DNA of 64,000 nucleotides. It comes from Nostoc sp. CHAB 5824. GTDB lineage: Bacteria; Cyanobacteriota; Cyanobacteriia; Cyanobacteriales; Nostocaceae. The position numbers and the translations under genes were made by a program. Within the stretch, counting starts at the first letter, position 1. Every line of letters starts with the position of its first letter. The notes beneath the pieces were generated by a model. The model was not told the origin of the DNA, searched no databases, and worked only from the letters and a program-made list of their open reading frames with translations. Location of the stretch: the NCBI RefSeq assembly GCF_020829665.1, contig NZ_JAIVFT010000002.1, positions 186,001 to 250,000 on the forward strand, given 5' to 3'. Of the stretch, positions 1 through 11,017 are shown piece after piece.

Positions 1-90
1 GGACAGGCGGGCCAAGCGATTCAGTGTCTAAACCTGATGATGGGCTGGGATGAAACCTTAGGGTTGCCCAAGTTGGGGTTTTATCCATGA
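1..90 (+). CDS. C-terminal end of an unidentified protein (partial)
   Basis: Frame 1 is open from the first base of the window to a TGA at 88-90 and gives 29 residues ending in LPKLGFYP. The 5' part lies outside the window, so the family cannot be told. It converges with the enolase gene, leaving about 80 bp of heptamer repeats between the two stops. The composition (MMGWDETLGLPK) looks like real protein, but the call rests only on an open frame ending at a plausible place. Confidence 0.45.
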   Translation, partial: GQAGQAIQCLNLMMGWDETLGLPKLGFYP

Positions 91-170
91 TTGGGGATTG
101 GGGATTGGGGATTAAATATACAAAATTTCCCTACCCCAGTCCCTAGTCCCTAGCCCCTAGTCCCCAGTCC
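91..170. repeat. Short tandem heptamer-type repeats (GGGGATT and CCCTAGT arrays)
   Basis: GGGGATT is repeated about three times at 93-114. Imperfect CCCTAGTC/CCCCAGT units follow at 133-173 in the complementary G/C orientation, so the two arrays could pair. Arrays of this kind are the short tandemly repeated repetitive sequences typical of heterocystous cyanobacteria. They fill the gap between two convergent genes and may serve as a transcription end. Confidence 0.8.
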
Positions 171-1487
<1,317 letters not shown>

Positions 1488-1732
1488 TTACGCATACAGT
1501 CCAGCTGCCTAACCCAATCGCTAGCATAGGCGTTTAAGAGACTTTATTGGCTGAGATTAAAGAAGATTTCCATTATATGGATAGGGATCAACGCCAAAAA
1601 TGGGTAAGAGAATGTTTATCCTGCCCTTTACCTTTTAATTCTTTTTCTGATGGCATTTCTACCTTCAGACTTTGAGCTAGGTAAAATGTTGGCAGAGAAT
1701 AACACTAAATCAATTACAGAGAAAAGGTCAAT

Positions 1733-2167
1733 ATGCGATTACTACACACAATGCTGCGAGTGGGCAACCTTGAAAAGTCCTTAAAGTTCTACTGTGAAGT
1801 TTTAGGAATGAAATTACTGCGCCAAAAAGATTATCCAGGGGGAGAATTTACCCTAGCTTTTGTTGGCTACGGCGACGAAAGCGACAACACGGCGATCGAA
1901 CTAACCTACAACTGGGGGGTAGAAAAGTACGAATTGGGTAATGCTTATGGTCACATTGCCCTTGGCGTTGATGATATTTACGCTACGTGTGAGGAAATCC
2001 GCAATCAGGGCGGTAAAGTCGTGCGCCAACCAGGGCCGATGAAACATGGTTCGACAGTAATTGCTTTTGTGGAAGATCCAGATGGGTATAAACTTGAACT
2101 GATTCAACTAGGAACTCAAGGATCAGCAGTTAAACCGGAATCACAAGAGCAACTTGTGAGTCAGTAA
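1733..2167 (+). CDS. gloA: Lactoylglutathione lyase (glyoxalase I)
   Basis: Converts the methylglyoxal-glutathione hemithioacetal to S-lactoylglutathione, detoxifying a by-product of glycolysis. The 144-residue protein is a two-module VOC fold. The four metal ligands His5, Glu56, His74 and Glu122 fall at the same numbers as in the Ni-dependent E. coli enzyme, so a nickel or cobalt type is likely. The N-terminus [17 protein letters not shown] is classic. It is monocistronic, with about 270 bp to the divergent enolase start, and the segment before the ATG is A/G-rich. Confidence 0.97.
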   Translation: MRLLHTMLRVGNLEKSLKFYCEVLGMKLLRQKDYPGGEFTLAFVGYGDESDNTAIELTYNWGVEKYELGNAYGHIALGVDDIYATCEEIRNQGGKVVRQPGPMKHGSTVIAFVEDPDGYKLELIQLGTQGSAVKPESQEQLVSQ

Positions 2168-2961
2168 TTCTTATAATCAAGAATATAGGTGATGGATTTG
2201 AGCTTCAGTAGTGCTGAGTCAGCAAAGTTAAGAGTAGCGGCTTCCGTCGCCCTACTTTTCCCGGAGTATAGAGTAAAACTTTATCGAAGACAATAAAGCT
2301 GTAGGAAAATCCACACCGATGTCTTGAAAAACTGAACCAGATGCGGGAAGATTGATTTTTTCCACAGACAGGTGGATCGCGCTCCTGTTACCCAAATGCG
2401 CGAGACTTTTCGCTTTTACCTCCCCTTTTTAGGCGGGTTAGGGGATCTTCTCTGCGTAAATCCTATTAGGATTACGCCCATACTGTCGTTGATGAGCAAC
2501 ATTATCAGCGACGCCGATAGCGTACCCCTACGGGGATCTTGCTACGCGTAGCGTCTCGTAGAGAAGCGGTAGCGGGTCTTCTCCCTTGGCGCTAGCCTCT
2601 CCCAATGTGAGAAGGGGAGACGGATGCCCAAAGGGCTGTAGGGCGATAGCGAAGCGTTAGCGAGTCCGCGAGCGTCACGAGCGTCATAGCCCATCGTAGA
2701 CATCGTTCCAATAGCACTGTTTGGAAAAGTCCGTTCAGAACAGTGTTTTCGTTTTAAATTAGGAAATAGGTAATGGATTAAACTATCGCCAATTACCAAT
2801 CTAAAATTGCCACTGGAGATACACGCGGATATACGCTGAGAATGTTTGGATAATTAGGGACTAGAAACTAAGAATTAGTAGAGAAGAATTTTTTAATACC
2901 CAGTCCCCAATCTCCAATCCCCAATCCCTAAACTAAAAATCAAAATTCCAAAATTATAAAG
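2168..2961. other. Intergenic region rich in palindromic repeats, no convincing gene
   Basis: This 794 bp gap holds a cluster of short palindromic repeats at about 2505-2700. They include a CCCC-TAC-GGGG hairpin at 2525-2535 followed by GCTACGCGTAGCG, and GAGAAGGGGAGA-type blocks. It ends in CCCAGT/CCCAAT heptamers at about 2901-2932 just before clpB. An 85-codon minus frame through the repeats looks like repeat translation and was not accepted. A promoter for clpB is expected here but was not identified. Confidence 0.6.
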
Positions 2962-5604
2962 ATGCAACCTACAGATCCAAATAAATTTACTGATAAAGCC
3001 TGGGAAGCGATTGTTAAATCTCAGGATATAGTCCGTGCTTATCAACAACAGCAACTAGATGTTGAACATTTAATTATTGCCCTGTTAGAAGAACCCACTA
3101 GTCTAGCAATACGTATTCTGGCTCGATCTGAGGTCGATCCAATCCGCTTGCAACAGCAACTAGAAGCCTTTACCCAGCGTCAGCCCAAAGTTGGGAAAAG
3201 CGATCAGCTTTACCTTAGCCGCAATTTAGATATTTTACTAGACCGAGCCGAGGAAGCTAGAGCTAGGATGAAAGACTCCTACATTTCCGTGGAACACATA
3301 CTCTTGGCCTTTGCTGAAGACGATCGCGTTGGACGAAAGATACTCAAAGGCTTTGGTGCGGATGCCGCTAAATTAGAAGCTACTATCAAAACCATTCGCG
3401 GTAGCCAAAAGGTGACAGATCAAAGCCCAGAATCCCGTTATGAAGCCTTACAAAAATTTGGCAGAGATTTGACAGAACAGGCAAAATCTGGAAAACTCGA
3501 CCCAGTGATTGGGCGGGATGACGAAATTCGGCGAGTAATTCAAGTATTGTCTCGTCGTAGTAAAAATAACCCTGTATTGATTGGTGAACCTGGGGTAGGT
3601 AAAACAGCGATCGCAGAAGCTTTGGCACAGCGAATGGTCAATGGTGACGTTCCCGAATCTCTGAAAAACCGCCAACTCATCTCTTTAGATATGGGTAGTT
3701 TGATTGCTGGGGCGAAATACCGAGGTGAATTTGAAGACCGTCTAAAATCTGTTCTCCGGGAAGTTACGGAATCTAATGGCCAAATCGTTCTATTTATTGA
3801 CGAATTACATACTGTAGTCGGCACAGGTTCCAATCAACAAGGGGCGATGGATGCTGGAAATTTGCTCAAACCAATGCTGGCGCGGGGAGAACTGCGTTGC
3901 ATTGGCGCTACTACCCTCGACGAGTTCCGTAAACACATTGAGAAAGACGCTGCCCTAGAACGCCGCTTTCAGCAAGTATTTGTCGATCAGCCAAGTGTGG
4001 AAAATACTATTTCCATTCTGCGGGGGTTGAAAGAACGCTATGAAGTGCATCACAACGTCAAAATTTCTGATTCGGCGTTGGTAGCAGCAGCAACACTGTC
4101 AGCGCGTTACATTAGCGATCGCTTCTTACCAGATAAAGCCATTGACTTAGTAGATGAGGCAGCAGCACAGTTGAAAATGGAGATTACCTCTAAACCAGCA
4201 GAATTGGAAACCATTGATCGCCGCCTCATGCAGTTAGAAATGGAAAAGCTGTCATTAGCTGGCGAAGAAAAAGGTACTCCCCAAACTAAAGAACGTTTGC
4301 AGCGCATTGAACAAGAAATCGCCAATTTAACCCAAAAACAGCAAATATTTAATGAACAATGGCAAGGTGAAAAGCAGATATTAGAGGCTATAAGCGCCTT
4401 AAAGAAAGAAGAAGATGCGCTGCGAGTGCAAATTGAACAGGCGGAACGTGCTTATGATCTAAATAAAGCTGCCCAATTGAAGTATGGCAAATTGGAGGGA
4501 GTGCAGCACGAGCGCGAAGCCAAAGAAGCCAGCCTTTTAGAAATTCAAAACCAAGGTTCCACGTTGCTGCGAGAACAAGTCACCGAAGCTGATATTGCGG
4601 AAATCGTCGCTAAATGGACAGGAATTCCCGTCAATCGCCTGTTGGAATCAGAACGGCAAAAGTTGCTGCAACTAGAAAGTCATTTGCATCAACGAGTTAT
4701 TGGGCAAGAAGAGGCTGTAGAAGCGGTAGCAGCCGCAATTCGCCGCGCCCGTGCGGGGATGAAAGACCCCTCTCGTCCCATTGGTTCATTTTTGTTCATG
4801 GGCCCTACAGGTGTGGGTAAAACCGAACTCGCCCGTGCTTTAGCTCAGTTTCTCTTTGATTCTGATGATGCTTTGGTGCGCTTGGATATGTCTGAGTATA
4901 TGGAAAAACACTCAGTTTCTCGGTTAGTGGGAGCGCCTCCAGGATACGTAGGCTATGAAGAAGGCGGTCAACTTTCCGAAGCGATTCGCCGCCGTCCCTA
5001 CTCAGTGGTACTGCTGGATGAAGTCGAAAAGGCGCATCCCGATGTGTTCAATATTTTATTGCAGGTGTTAGACGATGGCAGAATTACTGACTCTCAGGGA
5101 AGGACGGTAGATTTTCGCAACAGCGTTATTGTCATGACCAGTAACATTGGTAGCGAACATATCTTGGATGTATCTGGTGATGATTCCAAGTATGAAACAA
5201 TGCGGGTTAGGGTGATGGAAGCTTTGCGATCGCATTTCCGTCCGGAATTTCTCAACCGCGTTGATGATATTATTCTCTTCCATGCCCTCAGTCGCACAGA
5301 AATGCGGCAGATCATCCGCATTCAACTCAAACGTGTAGAAAATCTCCTCCGCGAGCAAAAAATCTTTTTTGAAATATCCCAATCAGCCTGCGATCACCTT
5401 GTCGAATCAGGCTATGACCCAGTTTACGGTGCCCGCCCACTCAAACGGGCAATTCAACGAGAAGTAGAAAACCCACTCGCCACCAAGTTATTGGAAAATA
5501 CTTTTATCTCTGGAGACACGATTATCATTGACAAAAATGAAAACGGTTTGTCTTTTAGTAAAAAAGTGCTGGTGAAGGTGTCAGTACCACAGATTGCTAC
5601 ATAG
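2962..5604 (+). CDS. clpB: ATP-dependent protein disaggregase ClpB
   Basis: Hexameric AAA+ chaperone that, with the DnaK system, pulls polypeptides out of aggregates through a central pore. The 880-residue order is complete: Clp N domain (about 1-145), first AAA module with Walker A GEPGVGKT near 208-215 and FIDELHT Walker B, a coiled-coil M domain (about 400-530), second AAA module with GPTGVGKT at 614-621, and the C-terminal D2-small domain. The long M domain and the lack of a ClpP-binding IGF loop separate it from ClpA and ClpC. Cyanobacteria usually have two ClpB paralogues, and which one this is cannot be settled here. It is followed by a strong terminator. Confidence 0.96.
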   Translation: MQPTDPNKFTDKAWEAIVKSQDIVRAYQQQQLDVEHLIIALLEEPTSLAIRILARSEVDPIRLQQQLEAFTQRQPKVGKSDQLYLSRNLDILLDRAEEARARMKDSYISVEHILLAFAEDDRVGRKILKGFGADAAKLEATIKTIRGSQKVTDQSPESRYEALQKFGRDLTEQAKSGKLDPVIGRDDEIRRVIQVLSRRSKNNPVLIGEPGVGKTAIAEALAQRMVNGDVPESLKNRQLISLDMGSLIAGAKYRGEFEDRLKSVLREVTESNGQIVLFIDELHTVVGTGSNQQGAMDAGNLLKPMLARGELRCIGATTLDEFRKHIEKDAALERRFQQVFVDQPSVENTISILRGLKERYEVHHNVKISDSALVAAATLSARYISDRFLPDKAIDLVDEAAAQLKMEITSKPAELETIDRRLMQLEMEKLSLAGEEKGTPQTKERLQRIEQEIANLTQKQQIFNEQWQGEKQILEAISALKKEEDALRVQIEQAERAYDLNKAAQLKYGKLEGVQHEREAKEASLLEIQNQGSTLLREQVTEADIAEIVAKWTGIPVNRLLESERQKLLQLESHLHQRVIGQEEAVEAVAAAIRRARAGMKDPSRPIGSFLFMGPTGVGKTELARALAQFLFDSDDALVRLDMSEYMEKHSVSRLVGAPPGYVGYEEGGQLSEAIRRRPYSVVLLDEVEKAHPDVFNILLQVLDDGRITDSQGRTVDFRNSVIVMTSNIGSEHILDVSGDDSKYETMRVRVMEALRSHFRPEFLNRVDDIILFHALSRTEMRQIIRIQLKRVENLLREQKIFFEISQSACDHLVESGYDPVYGARPLKRAIQREVENPLATKLLENTFISGDTIIIDKNENGLSFSKKVLVKVSVPQIAT

Positions 5605-5641
5605 TCTGAGAAGGCAATTATAAATTGCGGCTACACAGACT

Positions 5642-5669
5642 AAACCCACCTCCGTGGGTTTATTTTTTT
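5642..5669 (+). terminator. Rho-independent terminator after clpB
   Basis: Perfect 8 bp stem AAACCCAC/GTGGGTTT with a CTCC loop followed by A and seven T residues, 38 bp after the clpB stop. It is the cleanest intrinsic terminator in the window. Confidence 0.9.
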
Positions 5670-5818
5670 GAGTTTGCGTAGTGCTTTGCAGAAACCGCAG
5701 GCTAGGCGGACTTTGTTTGTGTAGTAGCGAATTATTTCACCACATACTTTTCAGCAGCGATCGCTGTTAATTTAAACTGCTTAAAACTAAGGCTTAATAT
5801 ACAAATCCCATAATTCTT

Positions 5819-5934
5819 TTAAGCACTTTGCATCTGATTTGCATAGTCCTCATAAAGTCCTTCATCTTCTAATGTATAGCTATTCAAAAACCATCATGGT
5901 TACGGATACTTTCAATTTCTTTCACATGAATCAT
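5819..5934 (-). pseudogene. Frameshifted 38-residue conserved-type small protein
   Basis: On the minus strand an ATG at 5934 opens MIHVKEIESIRNHDGF and then stops. One extra T in the run of five (plus strand 5886-5890) would let the frame continue into LNSYTLEDEGLYEDY and end at TAA 5821-5819. The LEDEGLYEDY tail resembles the acidic EDEGLYDDY ends I recall from small cyanobacterial proteins, which suggests a real ancestral gene. Whether this is decay or a homopolymer sequencing error cannot be decided from one sequence. It lies downstream of, and on the same strand as, the TPR gene. Confidence 0.45.
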
Positions 5935-5944
5935 GTTTTCATTC

Positions 5945-6124
5945 TCAGTTAGTTTCCCAGTCTTCACCATTTAAAACTGAGAATTCTGTTAATTCTGGGT
6001 CATTCAAAAAATCTGCGGCTGTGGCGGCGGTACAAGATTCTAGTATTTTTTGACGTTTTGCCAAAGATAGGCTAGCAATTTTTTAGAGAGATAGCTGTTT
6101 TTGCTCTTGAAGGTTTTCTGACAT
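5945..6124 (-). pseudogene. Decayed small antitoxin-like gene
   Basis: From an ATG at 6124 the frame reads MSENLQEQKQLSL, hits TAA at codon 14, and continues open as KIASLSLAKRQKILESC to a TGA at 5947-5945. The later part includes ATAADFLNDPELTEFSVL and ends GEDWETN. The PELTEFSVLxGEDW signature resembles small antitoxin-type proteins common in filamentous cyanobacteria. This assignment is from memory of the motif only. With the neighbouring frameshifted ORF it may be the remains of a small two-gene module. Confidence 0.4.
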
Positions 6125-6292
6125 TTAATTTATTTAATTTCCTGAAGATAGGTTAAATTCATTCCTATCAAAATATGACTCGGTTTTTGCCATCTCTCTA
6201 TATTTATCAAGACTTAAACTGATTGCTTTTTATAGGTTTTTTAGGGGCTATTCAATATTACCTTTAAGGGCATAACTGCAAGCTTCCTTATA

Positions 6293-8605
6293 CTAAGCTT
6301 TGTGGTCATCTGGTTTAAATTTTAGTGCTTGCTCGTATGATGCGATCGCTGCTTCATGGAGTCCTAATTTGCCTAGTGCATAGCCGCGATTGTACCAGGC
6401 TTCGTGTTTATCTGGTTTAATTTTCAGTGCTTGGTTGTAGCATGCGATCGCTTCTCCATTGCGTCCTAATTTACCTAGCACATTGCCCCGATTGTACCAA
6501 GCTTCGTGGTAATCAGGTTTAATTTTCAGTGCTTGGTCATAAGATGCGATCGCTTCTTCATTGCGTCCTAATTTGCCTAGTGCATAGCCCCGATTGTACC
6601 AAGATTGGTAGTAATCAGCTTTAAATTTCAGTGCTTGGTCGTAAGATGCAATCGCTTTTTCATTGCGTCCTAATGTGCCTAGTACATTACCCCGATTATA
6701 CCAAGCTTCGTGGTCATCTGATTTAATTTTCAGTGCTTGGTCGAAGGATGTGATCGCTTCTTCATTCTGTCCTAATTTGTCTAGCGCAATGCCCCGATTA
6801 TACCAAGCTTGGTAGTAATCTGCTTTAATTTTAAGTGCTTGGTCATAAGATGTGATCGCTTCTTCATTACGTCCTAAATTATCTAGCGCAATGCCCCGAT
6901 TGTTCCAAGCTTCGTGGTAATCTGCTTTAATTTTAAGTGCTTGGTCGTAGGATGCGATCGCATCTTCATTGCGTCCTAATTTGCGTAGCGCAATGCCCCG
7001 ATTGTTCCAAGCTTCGTGGTAATCAGGTTTAAATTTCAGTGCTTGGTCGTAGGATACAATCGCATCTTCATTGCGTCCTAATTTGCGTAGCACAATGCCC
7101 CGATTGTACCAGGCTTCGTGGTAATCTGGTTTAGTTTTCAGTGCTTGATCATAGGATGCGATTGCTTCTTCATTGCGTCCTAAATTCTCTAGCGCAATAC
7201 CCCGATTGTACCAGGCTTCGTGGTAATCTGGTTTAGTTTTCAGTGCTTGGTCATAGGATGCGATCGCTTCTTCATTGCATCCTAAATTGCGTAACGCATT
7301 GCCCCGATTGTTCCAAGCTTCGTCGTCATCTGGTTTAAATTTCAGTGCTTGGTCATAGGATGCGATCGCTTCTTCATTGCGTCCTAATTTGCCTAGCGCA
7401 ATGCCTCGATTGTACCAAGCTTCGTGTTTATCTGGTTTAAATTTCAGTGCTTGGTCGTAGGATACGATCGCTTCTTCATTGCGTCCTAATTTGCGTAGCG
7501 TATTGCCTCGATTGTTCCAAGTTTCGTGTTTATCGGGTTTAAATTTCAATGCTTGGTTGTAGGATGCAATCGCTTCTTCATTACGTCCTAAATTATCTAG
7601 CGCAATGCCCCGATTGTACCAAGCTTCGTGGTAATCTGGTTTAGATTTCAGTGCTTGGTCGTAGGATGCGATTGCTTCTTCATTGCATCCTAATTTGCCT
7701 AGCGCATTACCCCGATTGTTCCAAGCTTCCTGTTTCTTTGGGTTAAATTCCAGTGCTTGGTCGTAGGATGCGATCGCTTCTTCATTACGTCCTAAATTGC
7801 GTAACGCATTGCCCCTATTGTACCAAGCTTCATGGTAATCTGGTTTAATTTTCACTGCTTGAACGTAGGATGCAATCGCTGCTTCATCTTCCTTAGCAGC
7901 ATATAATAAATTTCCTAGTTCAAATAGTAAAGGTGGCTTCTGATCCTCTTGTTGATTTTTTTCCGTCAGCAACTCTTGAATTTCCAAGACTTTCTCAATT
8001 TTTTGCTCTGGGCTGAGTTTCAAATATTTCTTATAGTCTCCTTCTAACAGCAAACGATTTGATTCTTGTTCTATAATCTCTGGTGTTGTCGGTAATTCAA
8101 ACATCCCAGAACGCCAATCAAAAAAATCTGGGGCACGATGAATAAAATAATTTATCGAAAACGAACGCAAAAGAAAAACAAAGATATTTGGGAAATCATC
8201 TCTAAAGCGTTCTCGCTGTTGATTTAAGTGATTTAAAATATGCGGAACACTGGTTAAATTACTAAATTGTCCTTCTGTAATTTCCCCGAAACTTCTTTTT
8301 TCATATTTATATAAAGAATATTCCAGACCTTTAATTAATAAAATATCAATTTGCTTGTCTTTAACAAACTCTGCTACTGGCTGATATAAATTATCAATCG
8401 ACTCGACAAAGGGTAACACTGCAATATTTTTCTGCGGGATTTCCTGGGAAAGTTTGGCAATGAACTTGTCTGCTTCCCCAGGTGTACATTGGACAAAAAA
8501 CAAACCAAATCCTGATTTTCGCTTCAGTGCGCGAACCAAGTCTTGATAAGCTTCTTCTGGTTCTGGGGGTAAATCATCATCCCAATCACTTAAATTTGGG
8601 TTCAT
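6293..8605 (-). CDS. TPR-repeat protein with degenerate P-loop-like N-terminal domain
   Basis: Residues 1 to about 200 form an alpha/beta domain with the layout of an NTPase: a GLFFVQCTPGEADKF strand-loop-helix, a DILLIKGLE strand and a late APDFFDWRSG motif. There is no GK[ST], so it probably does not hydrolyse nucleotide. Residues from about 241 to the end are 15 full 34-residue TPR units plus a partial sixteenth, nearly identical to each other (EEAIASYDQAL, EAWYNRG). TPR arrays bind partner proteins. Its ATG overlaps the stop of the ATPase gene by four bases (ATGA, 8605-8602), so the two are translationally coupled. Partner recognition in a sensing or conflict system is inferred, not shown. 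Confidence 0.85.
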   Translation of the reverse strand: MNPNLSDWDDDLPPEPEEAYQDLVRALKRKSGFGLFFVQCTPGEADKFIAKLSQEIPQKNIAVLPFVESIDNLYQPVAEFVKDKQIDILLIKGLEYSLYKYEKRSFGEITEGQFSNLTSVPHILNHLNQQRERFRDDFPNIFVFLLRSFSINYFIHRAPDFFDWRSGMFELPTTPEIIEQESNRLLLEGDYKKYLKLSPEQKIEKVLEIQELLTEKNQQEDQKPPLLFELGNLLYAAKEDEAAIASYVQAVKIKPDYHEAWYNRGNALRNLGRNEEAIASYDQALEFNPKKQEAWNNRGNALGKLGCNEEAIASYDQALKSKPDYHEAWYNRGIALDNLGRNEEAIASYNQALKFKPDKHETWNNRGNTLRKLGRNEEAIVSYDQALKFKPDKHEAWYNRGIALGKLGRNEEAIASYDQALKFKPDDDEAWNNRGNALRNLGCNEEAIASYDQALKTKPDYHEAWYNRGIALENLGRNEEAIASYDQALKTKPDYHEAWYNRGIVLRKLGRNEDAIVSYDQALKFKPDYHEAWNNRGIALRKLGRNEDAIASYDQALKIKADYHEAWNNRGIALDNLGRNEEAITSYDQALKIKADYYQAWYNRGIALDKLGQNEEAITSFDQALKIKSDDHEAWYNRGNVLGTLGRNEKAIASYDQALKFKADYYQSWYNRGYALGKLGRNEEAIASYDQALKIKPDYHEAWYNRGNVLGKLGRNGEAIACYNQALKIKPDKHEAWYNRGYALGKLGLHEAAIASYEQALKFKPDDHKA
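6296..7885 (-). repeat. 102 bp tandem repeats encoding TPR units, HIP1 octamers in phase
   Basis: About 15.6 copies of a 102 bp unit. In each, the AIA codons of EEAIASY form GCGATCGC or a one- or two-base variant such as GCAATCGC, GTGATCGC or ACAATCGC. HIP1 sites therefore recur at 102 bp spacing. High base identity between units points to recent amplification or gene conversion, and the copy number probably varies between strains. Confidence 0.9.
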
Positions 8606-9930
8606 GAAAGTTTCGCTACAGCTTCCTTAAATTCTGGAATTCCTTGAATCAATGGATGAATATCATACCAACGTTGCATCCCTCCATCATCATCCAAATA
8701 GCGGTATTCTAAAAGACATCGGTTATACATCAAACTTCGATACTGGTCATCATTAATAATGCGTTTAGAACAAGACACTTCCGCTAACAGAGACCATTGT
8801 TCATGTTGGACAGTACGGTGATGAGTATCTCTAGCTTGACTAATTGCTTTTTGCACCGCCCTTTTTGAAATAGGTAATTCTTGAGTTTTTGCAATAGCAT
8901 CATGAGTTAACATTAGCAAATTCCTCACATGACCTCCACTCATCAAACAAAGTCCGTCTAAGGTTTGGGGGCTGTCGAAAATTTCATTCTCTAGTGATAG
9001 TTCAGATGCAATTTCCCGGACTCGCTTGTTGATTACTTCCTTAACTTTCTTGAGTCCTGGCTCATAAATGTCTCCCTTGAGAGTTTTTACCATAATCATC
9101 GGCAAAATTTGAGGGTCGCCGTAGCGCTCTCTAAGGTCTGTTGCCCTTGTAGAATAGAGCATTGAAATGGGGACGGTGTAAATCAAATGGCAATCTAAAG
9201 CTTGGAGTTGTTCGCTGCGGTCTAAAAAGACTTCCTCATAGTTTGTGCGGCCGTCACCATCTTTAACTAACACCATCCGGTCTAAGTTATCGACAATTAC
9301 CGCCAGTTTATTGTAACCATGAGGTAAATGCTGTTTTGCATCCACCAGAAACTCATTTAACACCTGAATTAAAGTGACGGTGTGAGGATCAATTTTTTGG
9401 CGAATCTTCTGGCGTAATTCGGGAACAGCTCTTAAATTTGCGGTCAACTTGGCGAATTGAGCAAGTTGCACTTCTACTGCCATACTCTCAAACTCTATGG
9501 GAGTCTGCGCCAAATCTTTTAAATCTTCCCAACGACCTTTCAACCAGTTGAGTATAGGACGAGGACTGGCAATTTCTTGTAAATCTTTGAGCAAACGGCG
9601 GGTACAGGCGAGGAGAATATCTGTATATTGGGCATCTTCAGAATCAATATCCTCTTCATCAGCCGCAAAATAGACGACATAAAATTGCCGATTTTCTAAA
9701 TATTTCTTTAACCTGAGTAGTTCTGTAGATTTCCCCGCACCCCGATGACCAGAATACAATTGGCAAGTCTTTTTGTCTGATCTTTGCATCCCATTTCCCA
9801 ACTCTTCCAAAATATCCGCATCTCCCCGCACATCCTGAAAATTTACATATTTTGGATCGCCAGGGGATAATGGGGCAAAAGGGTTAAAAGCGTTGTAGAG
9901 TTTTGTGAGTAAGTCATCATTATTAGGCAT
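8602..9930 (-). CDS. P-loop ATPase of AAA/STAND type, first gene of a two-gene module
   Basis: A soluble 442-residue ATPase counted from the ATG at 9930; a TTG six codons upstream is less likely. Walker A GHRGAGKS is at 61-68, Walker B is in LAVIVDNLDRM, and a VPISMLY strand fits sensor 1. The C-terminal half (SGGHVRNLLML, later WYDIHPLIQ) looks like a helical lid and winged helix as in STAND or Orc/Cdc6-like ATPases. No nuclease, TIR or protease domain is fused. It is coupled by ATGA overlap to the TPR gene, so the proteins probably act together as switch and sensor. The biological role is unknown. Confidence 0.82.
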   Translation of the reverse strand: MPNNDDLLTKLYNAFNPFAPLSPGDPKYVNFQDVRGDADILEELGNGMQRSDKKTCQLYSGHRGAGKSTELLRLKKYLENRQFYVVYFAADEEDIDSEDAQYTDILLACTRRLLKDLQEIASPRPILNWLKGRWEDLKDLAQTPIEFESMAVEVQLAQFAKLTANLRAVPELRQKIRQKIDPHTVTLIQVLNEFLVDAKQHLPHGYNKLAVIVDNLDRMVLVKDGDGRTNYEEVFLDRSEQLQALDCHLIYTVPISMLYSTRATDLRERYGDPQILPMIMVKTLKGDIYEPGLKKVKEVINKRVREIASELSLENEIFDSPQTLDGLCLMSGGHVRNLLMLTHDAIAKTQELPISKRAVQKAISQARDTHHRTVQHEQWSLLAEVSCSKRIINDDQYRSLMYNRCLLEYRYLDDDGGMQRWYDIHPLIQGIPEFKEAVAKLS

Positions 9931-10131
9931 AGGTAAAAAATATAGCAATGATACTCATCATAATCGACATTATATTGAGGTGCTTGGCAAAAGAATAAAA
10001 AAGTATAAAACAGTACCAGTAATTTTCAATTCATCCAGGTAAGGTGCTGTTACTTTCACTATTTTTCCGGGAATCCTGTAGTTGTATACCCACCAAATTA
10101 ATCCGTCCATCAGGTTAGGTAGGCATTGTTT

Positions 10132-10773
10132 ATGCAGCTCATCACTTCGTTAGATATTAGAAATTCGGAATATTTATCAAAAAATCGGCTTATCAGTTAT
10201 CACCACCAATTGCGTCTAATTTTTTCGCTGGGTAATCAGGTAAAAAACGTTCTGGAAATTGGGATTTTTAATTCCCTATTAACAGACCTGCTCAAGAACA
10301 ATGGATACAATGTATCCACCGCTGATGTTGACCCCAACCTCAAGCCAGACATGATTTTGGATTTGACAACAGATTTTTCATTACCGAAAGATAAATTTGA
10401 TGCCATCGTCCTGTTTCAAGTACTGGAACACTTCCCTTACGAGCAGTCAGAGGAAGCCCTGAAAAAACTTGGCATTGCAACAAAGAAATTTTTGGTGATT
10501 TCGATTCCTTATTGCACTGAATACTTGGCATTTCAGATAAAAACCTCTTTCTCAGGCAGACCAAGGCATTTATTACTCAATGTGCCAAAATTCTGGGATA
10601 CAAAGCCAGTATGTAACGAACATTACTGGGAAATGGGTTTGAAAGGATATCCGAAAAAGCGGATTTTAAACTCCGTTGCCAAGGCTGGGTTAACTGTCAA
10701 GCAAGAATTTATCGATCCTACTTATCCGTACCACTATTTTTTGGTGTTAGAAAAAAGTGACATTAATACTTAG
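10132..10773 (+). CDS. Class I SAM-dependent methyltransferase
   Basis: 213 residues from the ATG at 10132, chosen because AGGTAGG at 10117-10123 is correctly spaced for it and too close to an upstream TTG at 10126. Motif I is VLEIGIFNSLLTDLL, less glycine-rich than usual. It is followed by an acidic ADVDP strand end and LDLTTDFSLPKDKFDAIVLFQVLEH, typical of the Methyltransf_11 group. The substrate cannot be told. The second half (GRPRHLLLNVPKFWD, HYWEMG) resembles methyltransferases acting on small molecules or surface glycans. Monocistronic. Confidence 0.8.
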   Translation: MQLITSLDIRNSEYLSKNRLISYHHQLRLIFSLGNQVKNVLEIGIFNSLLTDLLKNNGYNVSTADVDPNLKPDMILDLTTDFSLPKDKFDAIVLFQVLEHFPYEQSEEALKKLGIATKKFLVISIPYCTEYLAFQIKTSFSGRPRHLLLNVPKFWDTKPVCNEHYWEMGLKGYPKKRILNSVAKAGLTVKQEFIDPTYPYHYFLVLEKSDINT

Positions 10774-11017
10774 ATAGCCATTTAATTAGGCTAATAAACC
10801 TGCGGTGAAAATCGGGAGTAGAGAAATCCGAATCACAAAATGGGGGCAAACAATGCTCAAAAAACGAGCGATTGCCTAAGCTATGCTTTTAAAATCCTAA
10901 TTGGTATCATGCCCTTCTGTGTTCTCCGGGTTTATCCTTGAAAACAGACGGCTAGGCTGTATTAGCCACTATCATCATTTCAGATACTAACATCGCTAAC
11001 ATCGAAGATTACCAATT

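Noticed and set aside
2542-2799. 85-codon minus-strand frame upstream of clpB
   Set aside because: Made mostly of palindromic repeat sequence; no recognisable protein character.
6296-7885. Regularly spaced repeats as a possible CRISPR array
   Set aside because: 102 bp period with no unique spacers and continuous coding for TPR units; clearly a repeat protein.
10774-11017. CIRCE/HrcA operator upstream of htpG
   Set aside because: No TTAGCACTC inverted repeat is present; a GAGTGCT-like word occurs only downstream of the gene near 13129.
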